Shown: in pieces, positions 56,538-64,000 of the stretch
How the letters are laid out: the number at the start of each line of letters is the position of its first letter
How positions within the stretch are numbered: the stretch's first letter is position 1
Assembly: GCA_030704615.1 (NCBI GenBank)
Contig: CM060731.1
Coordinates: forward strand, 87,710,756 to 87,774,755
Length of the DNA: 64,000 nucleotides
Direction of reading: 5' to 3'
From: Takakia lepidozioides
Lineage: Eukaryota; Streptophyta; Takakiopsida; Takakiales; Takakiaceae
The notes under the pieces: generated by a model
Told to the model about the DNA's origin: nothing
What the model saw: the letters and a program-made list of their open reading frames with translations, nothing else
Database searches by the model: none
Translations under genes and position numbers: made by a program

Positions 56538-59500
56538 TCAAGTGTCACAGTCATCAGAATGAGAATCGACCTCCTGTGCTATGTCCACAAAGATTCCGGC
56601 CCCAACACCACGTCTTCTACCACTGCCGTCAATGGTTGGACTGCGAGTGCCATGAACGGACATGTTTGCTGCGAGTGCCTCCACATAGACGGGTAGCATG
56701 TAAGACTGAGGAGGACTTGAAAGAAGTCCAAAAAGGTGTGATAGCCCTGGAGGGTTAGTGGAAGCACACGGACTCCTGCACAAGTCGACAAAAACCCATT
56801 TTGAATACAATGATGCAATGCACAAGTCCAACGAAGAGGATGTCTCCCATGTGCACTTTGCCTTAAGAACAGTGATTATAGGTATTGAAACATCAATGCA
56901 AGCATCCACAGGTTGAACTTCCTCACAGGCAAAGTCGGAGTCCAGCTCCTTGTCAGACGTCTCCCCTGTATCAATATCACCGGGAAGGGGCTTCGGAAGG
57001 ACTTGAGAAGTGTGTCCACCCAAACCCATCAGGAGGTTCTTGTAAATTTTGGCATCCCCTTCAATCCCGAGGAGATGTCGCGCACTGGCCTTGCAAGCAT
57101 GGTACGAAGCACCTGCAATGGAATAGAAGGAAGGAAATAGACATTGAAGACTCATTTGGAACGGTGGGAAGTGCTGAAAGTACAAGCTCAAACAAACCCG
57201 ATCAAATATGAATGTTGAAGAGACGAACCTGTGCCCATTGACAAATCCAGAACTCTGGCGTCGGTGTAGGTGCAGCACTCCACAATCGTTTGAATGAAAG
57301 CCGGGCTCCTCTCTCTGGCCCCTCTCCAAGGAGCCCGATTCCCCCTTCGCAAGCACACATTCCACGTAGTTGTGGTGCATGTCATCCGTGGGAGGATCTG
57401 TCCTCTCGTCTATGAACTTGCCCCCATGAGTGATGGCAAACTCTCTAATGACGGCTGGAGTCGTAGGTGGATGCACTTGGACGAGACAAACAGCTTCAAA
57501 CAGATGAGTCTGCGAACAGGACATCCACAAGGAACTAAGAAGCTTGAAAATCAGGCCCCTACATATTCATTTGAGCGACTTATGCAACTCCATCCGAGAA
57601 CCACCAAGAAGAGGAATAAGAAGGCAGATTTACCATCTCTCCCGGACAATCCCCCTTCGTCAGGTACATGCTGTTCACATAATTCCACGTCTTCATGACA
57701 CTCATACCGGAGGCTTTCAAATAGCTGGCAAGTGCCCGGCGACAGCGAAGGTCGATGGACTGGATGAGCACCAAAACACCTGCATTGGACAGAAAGAAAT
57801 TGCAAAAGGAGAAAACCCACCGCCAGTAGCGCTCATTAAAAGCATTCCAACCTGGACAAGCACCCGCTGGAGGGAGATCCGGGACTGGCAACCCATCAGG
57901 GATGTCCAAGATGATGAGTTCGGCTACATATGGCTTCTCCTTCCCGTTCACCCAGGATTTGGTAATTTTAGCCTGTAAACAAGCATGCAATGGAATGCTC
58001 AAGAGGATTGAAACGAGCCATGCCCGCAACACACAAGAAACAAAAGACAACACGCACCGTGCCGAGGGACTCCACAATCCTCTCCCACACTGGTGATGGA
58101 TCGCCCTTGTAATCAGATTTCTTGGACTCCATCATGGCAAGGAACCCAACATTGGCCATCTCCAACCTGGTAGGGTGAATGACCCTCGTGGGATGCTCCA
58201 TTGCATGGTACGGGTCCTTAGGATCAACCATCCCCTTGTTCTTTCTCCCGGATCCCCTACCATGCGGTGGAGTCTCTTTGGTCTGCTGGACATCCGCCGC
58301 AGGGCCAGTTTCTGCAACACTTCCCTGCCCACCTACCTGCCCTTGCGCTCCCTTCCCCCTACCCCTTCCTTTCCCCACACCAACAACAACATCCTTTCCC
58401 TTTGCCTTTCTACCTTTACCCGGGGTATCCTAAGCGGGAGGCTCCTTCTCTGCAAGTGTCCTCAAATTTCTATCATGAATCTCGAGGTTGGCAGCTACGG
58501 CGGTGGCTGCTACACGCTCATTCTCTCTCCTCAAAGACACCTCCTGCATTGGGGTCTCAGAAACAGGGCAATCCAAATACCAACCACAGGCAGAAAGATG
58601 GTCTGGGCCCCAGTCCTGCAAGATCCCCATAGTAAACATGGTCTGGTTGCTAGCAGAACTAGCCACAGGTCCACGAAATCAGGTTGTTTGTCCAAGCAGT
58701 TATCTGCCATGAGAACATACTTTATGTACATGCAGGCATAGAGACAGCCTCATTATGCAATGCAACTATTGTCTCCCAGCTTTTCCACCACATCATGAAG
58801 ACCTCCTAAAAGAGTATGCGGCACCGCACACTGCAACCACCGCACACAAAATAGCCTGAAGGGCCCAGGGTGTGCACGTTGGTGTTACTACACACGGATA
58901 GAACAAATGAGTGTGCGGCACTGCACACTCATATGAGCCAGCACAAAATAGGTTGGATGGAGGAGTGTGTGCCTTTGCAAAACAAAGAAGCATAGTCCAT
59001 TTCGCACCTGTAAAGGCATCGTTTCCAGGCTTCCTCTCCTTTCTCTTGCTGGTCGAGCTCATTTGTTCAACTGATGCCACCCTCCTTGTTGAACTCCCTG
59101 AAGAAACAAGATTGCCACACTGTGGCTCTCCATTTTTGCATGTATGCTTGGAAGGAGACCGTTGGTGCTGTCATGGTGATGCCATAGTCAGCCAGCTGCG
59201 TATGTAGAACAGACTGGGCCCTTTCCTCCAACTGCAAAACAATTCGAATGCAAGAATGAACCAGCCACTGTAACATGGAATGAGAACGACGGAAAGCGAA
59301 ATGAAAGTGACATAGCAAATGACATCATACCTGGCTCCAGTAAGTGGCCTTGTGAAGCCATGTGTCCATCAAATTGTCACTGACGGGAATGACACGCTGG
59401 GTCTTCTTCTCTTTCTCCGGCCTGGGGAACATGTGGGTATCCCTAACAGTTGGATCGGAGTTCCATATCTGTAGCCACTTCACCTTTTGTTCTGAAGACA

Positions 59501-60471
59501 CAACGGCGGTAGACAACCTGTGCAACTTCTCCTGGGCCATCTCCGGCTTGCCTGGTTTGTTGAAATGGTTTTTCACCTCTTGAAGAAACTGTGGTCCGAA
59601 GGATGGGTCGGCAATTCTCAACTGCTTTACAAAAGCACTTTCGCACTTCTTGTATGTCTCTGCTAAAAAAGGATGGTCTTGAAGTTGGTCAAGGGCATCT
59701 AGCCAATCCTCTGTATCCTGTACAGAGTGTGAACCAGACTCGTTTTCACATGCGATGTCTCTGTCCCTCTGCAGAATGACGTGTGAAAGTCAGAATGAAA
59801 TTCAAGAACCGACAACAGAGCACTGGAACCAAAGACCCACGGAACCACAACTGGAACATGTAGAATGAAAAACCAACCTATTCACATCATTCATTGCCGT
59901 CAGAAGACCCATCATGTTCCCGTCACAATCCAGCACCATCGTTCAAACAAAGTAATGCCACTCTTCCTCCTATGAGTGCAGCCTCCCAATGACAGCCATC
60001 CATGCAAGCAACCGGTGGTTGCCATCCCATACGTGAAACATCTTCCTTGAGAATGCTTGGGTCGAAGGTTTCCTAGAGAGAAGAAGTTCGAAGGATTCAT
60101 TCACCTGTCTCCAAATGGGATCCCAAGAGTCCACGATTGACTCATCCGCAATGAGCTCTTTGCCTCTGGAATCCCTAGTAGAAACGTAAAAGACTGCGGA
60201 TCCATCCAAATACCCATGAACAAACTCGGCCTCCAGCTTCTAGATGTCCTTGATGAGGGGTGGACGAACGACGGGCATGAAAACCAACCTACACAGGGGA
60301 ATCTTCAACCTCCCACCCGGGGCAAGCATACTTTGCACCATAAGCTGAGAATTTACCTTCTGACCCCCCAGCATCCCCGCGGCTTTGCTTTCATCGAACT
60401 CATCGTCCACTCAACAATGATCTCCTTTTCCTGCCCTTAAGGGTTCTCATCCTCCACCCTTTGCATCTTCT
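56538..60471 (-). pseudogene. Copy B: ParB-like / beta-class amino-methyltransferase-like split gene
   Basis: Exons on the minus strand: 60,471-59,878, 59,768-59,331, 59,231-59,008, about 58,730-58,058, 57,972-57,634, 57,509-57,229 and 57,112-56,538. The first has DGSAVFYVS, SWDPIWRQ and KMFHVWDGNHRLLAWM, like copy A. Exon 2 is intact (LRIADPSFGPQFLQEV, KVKWLQIWNSDPTVRD). Exon 4 has a glycine/lysine-rich basic linker (KGRKAKGK). Exon 5 has AELIILDIPDGLPVP and WNAFNERYWRWVFSF. Exons 6-7 have WRGARERSPAFIQ, VLDLSMGTG, then GASYHACKASARHLLGIEGD (motif I/II). In-frame stops: TAG about 60,240, TAG and TGA near 59,990 and 59,935, TGA about 59,066, TAG 58,430, and a TAA near 60,437. The exon 4 acceptor reads CAT where copy A has an AG. 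Palindromes of the 115-bp array type lie in the intron at about 58,815 and 58,910. Confidence 0.7.
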
Positions 60472-60499
60472 CTTGCAGGGATGTTCATTCAAATTGACA

Positions 60500-61333
60500 T
60501 AAGAGAGAGGCCAGAAACAATGTGCAGTGTCGAGCACTGTACAGAGCTTCAAACACATATCAAATAGAACATTTGATAGGGGTTTCAAGAAATGTACCCA
60601 GAGTGACTATTCTGTGCTTACAGGTTGATTGAGTTGGGTGAATAAAATACAACGGGGCTGAGACATGATAGACTGGCCTGGTGTGTTACATTTTGACATC
60701 AAAAATTGGCAAAAAAGAGGGGCACAAACAGTGTGCGGTGCCGCACACTGTTTGGTGCTTCCAATTAGGTGTGTTTTGAACCTGGCAGACACTGCTGGTG
60801 TGGTTCATTTTGACATACAACAAAACAAAGAAGAGGGGCACAAACAGTGTGCATTGCCGCACATTGTTTCGTGCTTCCAAATAGGGGTTGAACATGACAG
60901 ACTGCCCTTGTGGGGCACATTTTCACATCAAAAAACAAACAAAAAGGGGGGCACAAACAGTGTGCGTTGCCGCACACTGTTTTGTGCATCCATCTAGGTG
61001 TGTTTTGAACATGGAAGACACTACTGGTGTGGCATTTTTTGACATAAAAAACAACCAAAAAGGGGGGCACAAATAGTGTGCGTTGCCGCACACTGTTTCG
61101 TGCTTCCAATTAGGGGTGTTTTGAACATGGCAGACTGGCCTTGTGTGGCAAATTTTGACATCAAAAATAAGCAAAAAGGGGGGCACAAACAGTGTGCGTT
61201 GCCGCATACTATTTCGTGCTTCCAATTAAGGGTGTTTTGAACATGACAGACTGCCCTTGTGGGGCACATTTTGGCATCAAAAAAGAAACAAAAAGGGGGG
61301 GCACAAACAGTGTGCGTTGCCGCACACTGTTTC
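60500..61333 (-). repeat. Palindromic minisatellite, unit about 115 bp, inverted to the 27.5 kb array
   Basis: About six good units and one decayed unit (60,520-60,560) carry AAACAGTGTGCG and CGCACACTGTTT dyads, with the same linkers as the array at 27.4-28.7 kb but on the opposite strand. It lies directly upstream of copy B's first exon, so it reads as a 5' intron or promoter region of that gene. It ends at a hAT-type terminus at 61,334. Confidence 0.92.
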
Positions 61334-61412
61334 CAGGGTTGCACACGTCAGTGACGTCAAGTCACGTCGGACCTGACGCTGACGCGACCAACGTCACGTC
61401 AGTTTTGCCGAA
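61334..61412 (+). mobile_element. hAT-type element terminus with ACGTCA-rich block
   Basis: The end begins CAGGGTTGCACACGTCAGTG, a good hAT terminal consensus (CAGGG), followed by GACGTCA, ACGTCGGACCTGACGC and AACGTCACGTCAG words. It directly abuts the last palindrome of the 115-bp array. The preceding 8 bases (ACTGTTTC) would be the target duplicate; the other end lies beyond the window. Confidence 0.6.
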
Positions 61413-61559
61413 AAATCAGTAAAACATGAGTTAGGTGAAAAATATACCACGTAGGTGGACACGTTGTATTCCAAGCGACACCTTGGCAAGTGAATGAATT
61501 GTTTTATAAATTACTCCATCCGCCAATATTTGAGGTCATTTTTAAATCATTATTGTTAA

Positions 61560-62065
61560 ATTGGTGCGACCTCCAAATGGTGGTGGTCGCAGAATTTATC
61601 TTATTTAGTTGCGACCACCAACAGAGGGGTTGTCGCAACATTTTTTGTTTTTAAAAAATAGATGCGACCACCAGCAGGGGTGGTCGCACAATTTTTATTT
61701 TATTTGTAATAGGTGCGACCACCATCAGGGGGTGGTCGCAACATTTTTCTATTTTTTAATATATGCGACCACCAACATGGGGGTGGTAGCAACATTTTTC
61801 TGTTTTTTTAATAGGTACGACCACCAGCAGGGGGGTGGTTGCAGCATTTAAAATAATAATAATAATAATAATAATCTCTGTGACCACGAGCATGGAGATG
61901 GTCGCAACATTTTTCTTTTTTTTAATATTTGCGACCACCAGCAGGGGGGTGGTCACAGCAATTTTCTGTTTTTTAATATTTGCGACCACCAGCATGAGGA
62001 TGGTCACAGCAGTTTTTTTTTAAAAATAACATACGACTTCCTCGTGCGACCTGGAGCGATCGCAA
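61560..62065. repeat. Array of about ten GCGACCACC/GGTGGTCGC palindromes
   Basis: GCGACCACCAGCAGG, then GGTGGTCGC, recurs at intervals of about 50 bases from 61,563 to 62,060. AT-rich spacers and one ATA/ATT microsatellite at 61,851 separate the units. It lies between the hAT-type terminus and the hAT transposase gene, as in the arrays at 20.4 and 28.9 kb. Confidence 0.9.
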
Positions 62066-62429
62066 CATTGGATTCTGATTCGTCGAACGTGTGAGGCTTG
62101 GAGGCTGGAGGGTATATAAGGTGGTCCCAATGCCCCTCAATTCTTTTGCGGCGAACACTTTTGTGGCGAATGAATGTTCTCTATTCCTTGAGCAAGAGTG
62201 TAAGTCCAAGAGGAGGGTGCTGACCGTTTGCTGTTGTGGCTTCCACCAGACCCACTGCAGCAAATAATTGAAAAGCACAATACTACATGGTGCATTGATC
62301 CACTTGGATTGATGCCGTAGTGTTGGGCCATCGCATTCTGTTCTCTTCTATTGCTCTTGACAAATCTACCAAGTACACTAGTGTTCTTCGTTCAACCTTA
62401 AGTCTGTGGTTAGGGTTTTGGGTGTGAGG
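62066..62429 (+). promoter_or_regulatory. Presumed promoter and leader of the hAT transposase
   Basis: GGGTATATAAGGTGG at about 62,110 is a good TATA box and sits about 30-50 bases after the last palindrome. No other ORF competes. The first in-frame ATG is at 62,430. Confidence 0.45.
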
Positions 62430-64000
62430 ATGAGGGAGGAGTGGATCCCTTGGTTTACCATAGACCCGCACAAAAAGGACGATGTTCAATGCAATTTATG
62501 TGCATTGAAGTTGGCGGGTTGCAAAGATCGCATGTTATATCATCTCGGCTATAGAGATGGGAAGAATGCAGGGGTTAGTTTGTGCCCAAAAGCCTCCATG
62601 CGAGTGAAAGCCCACTTTGCCCAATGTGGAGGCAATATCCCACCGTCTCTTGATGTAGCCGCAGGTTCTGAGCCAAACACTCCAGGTTCGAATCAAAATG
62701 TCCCTTAGAGTTGTACCCAGGGGGATTCTTGCGAGGCGTCTGCTGTTCGTGGAGAAGCCGGTGGGTCAGGAGCAACACCCGATTGTACGCCAGCACTTGT
62801 ACGGACCAGACCATTGAGGCAACAATCAATGCAAGAAGGCTTAAATTTGTTGCACAGGAGGACTCTGGATAAGAAGTGGGCCCAATTTTTCTACGAGGCC
62901 AATATTCCGTTCAATGTCTCGAGGCTTCCTGCGTTTGTGGTTGCTGTCAAAGCCACGTCCGATTCCAAGTCCACATACACACCTCCGAGTTATCGCGATC
63001 TCCGCACATGATTGCTAGAAGAGGCTATGTCTGACCTCACCCAAAAGGTGAATGAAAAGACAGGTGATTCTCTCCGGAAATATGGAAGCACTATATGTGC
63101 GGACGGTTGGAATTTTGTTACTAATTGACCATTGTTCAATGTCATGCTGGTCTGTCCTGCGGGGAAACAATTTTTGGGATCCGTTGACACAAGCGGGGAG
63201 AGAAAAGATGCACGTTATCAAGCAGGGTTGTTGACAAGTTTCATCGATAAAATTGGAGCCTCATCTATATTACCAAGGGTGTGCTGCTCATATCTTTAAT
63301 CTCCTTTTGGAGGATTGGGGAAAAGAATCATGGATGAAACAACTAGTAAAAAGGGCAAAGTCGGTTGTGACGTTCATTTGTACACATCACATCCCTCTGG
63401 CATTGTTTAGAAAGCATGAACCCAAATACAGCCTTAGGAACCCGGATGAAACCCGCTTGCCACAAACTTTTGATGGTGGATCGACTGGTGACTGTGAGGG
63501 CGGGTCTGGAGCAGGTGATCATTGACCCTCAATGGGATGCGTATGTTGGCACCTTACGCGACTCTCGTAAGTCCAAGTCTTTGAGCAAAAGTCAGAGGGT
63601 CCGCGCAATCATTCGCTCCGACAATTTCTAGGCGAAATGTGCAAATTTTGTGTACATGGTGGAGCCGGCGTTGATTGTTTTGCGGAGTTTTGATGGAAAA
63701 CAACCAATAATGGATAAAGCATGGTTGATATTGGAAAACCTTGAGAAGCACGTGCAATCCTTGAGGCGTCCTCCATTTTCTATGGACGATGATTTGGCGG
63801 CAAGGACCGAGGATGCATTTTACGACCGCAAACGGATGGTTCGCACGGACTTGCATTATGCGGGGGCCTTGCTGAATCCATTCTTGCTGGACAATACGGA
63901 TTTGAGAGACGATGTGGATGCCAAAGCCAGGCTTGTACGGATCATCATGCAACTCGCCCCTGAACATGTAGAAAGTAGTAGAGCGAGCTTTGTCCGAGTA
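62430..64000 (+). pseudogene. hAT transposase, decayed, truncated by the window end
   Basis: ATG at 62,430 reads EEWIPWFTIDPHKKDDVQCN and CNLCALKLAGCKDRMLYHLG, a BED-type zinc finger. The frame continues past TAG 62,706, TGA about 63,009 and TGA about 63,127, through LHRRTLDKKWAQFFYEANI, RLPAFVVAVKATSDSKSTYT, CADGWNF and PLFNVMLVC. It breaks near 63,255, and again near 63,470. Then GCAAHIFNLLLEDWGK, VDRLVTVRAGLEQVIIDPQW, TAG 63,629, and EPALIVLRSFDGKQPIMDKA to the end. These are the order and phrases of plant hAT transposases with a DUF659-like core. The segment with the second catalytic Asp is missing around 63,250. A deleted relative lies at 41.4-42.5 kb. Confidence 0.85.

Noticed and set aside
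2942-63640. RNA editing that would repair the in-frame TAG/TGA codons
   Set aside because: U-to-C editing of stops is an organellar process in some seed-free plants; these are nuclear, intron-bearing or transposon genes, and they also have frameshifts.

Overview
This looks like nuclear DNA of a land plant, most likely a seed-free one (fern, lycophyte or bryophyte). The reasons are split genes with GT-AG introns, repeated fragments of PLS-class PPR genes with a DYW-type C-terminus, and plant-type hAT, PIF/Harbinger, Ty3 and LINE-like elements. I cannot name the species. No housekeeping gene is visible. The window is a graveyard of mobile elements, multi-copy gene remnants and tandem or palindromic repeats.

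Layout. 1-2.1 kb: a PPR-DYW pseudogene. 2.9-6.9 kb: a nine-exon gene (copy A) that joins a ParB-like region to a permuted amino-methyltransferase-like domain. 8.9-12 kb: antisense PPR debris and a duplicated LINE fragment. 12.7-17 kb: a palindrome array followed by a broken SWIM zinc-finger gene. 19.2-21.4 kb: a leftward hAT-type element end carrying a kinase-like ORF and about 15 palindromes. 22-27 kb: leftward remnants, including a degenerate RING protein. 27.1-28.7 kb: a short exon and a 115-bp palindromic minisatellite. 28.7-30.6 kb: a second hAT-type end with a kinase-like ORF. 30.6-34 kb: Ty3 gag-protease. 34.2-35.0 kb: a hAT MITE with perfect 8-bp target duplication. 35.2-38.4 kb: a nearly complete PIF/Harbinger transposon. 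39-40.8 kb: an intact orphan ORF behind foldback DNA, then a tandem repeat. 41.4-42.5 kb: a hAT remnant. 45-47.9 kb: F-box-like repeats, Ty3 and SWIM fragments. 49-51.8 kb: PPR debris and a recent 1,003-bp-offset direct repeat. 52.4-56.1 kb: a Ty3 pol apparently split by an inversion that also carries methyltransferase copy C. 56.5-61.3 kb: methyltransferase copy B on the minus strand plus a second 115-bp array. 61.3 kb to the end: a third hAT-type end with a decayed hAT transposase.

Two themes tie the window together. First, a multi-copy split gene family (A, B, C and probably the 5' exon D) combines a ParB-like motif with a beta-class N4/N6 DNA methyltransferase layout. Its usual [DNS]PP[YFW] catalytic motif reads DIPDG or DCPTE. 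Its introns carry palindromic minisatellites. Second, three hAT-type ends share one design: a short terminus, an ACGTCA-rich block, an array of GCGACC/GGTCGC palindromes, a promoter region, then an ORF.

Most genes are interrupted. The frame breaks mostly lie in homopolymer runs, which could be decay or assembly error. The in-frame stops I checked are almost all TAG or TGA.
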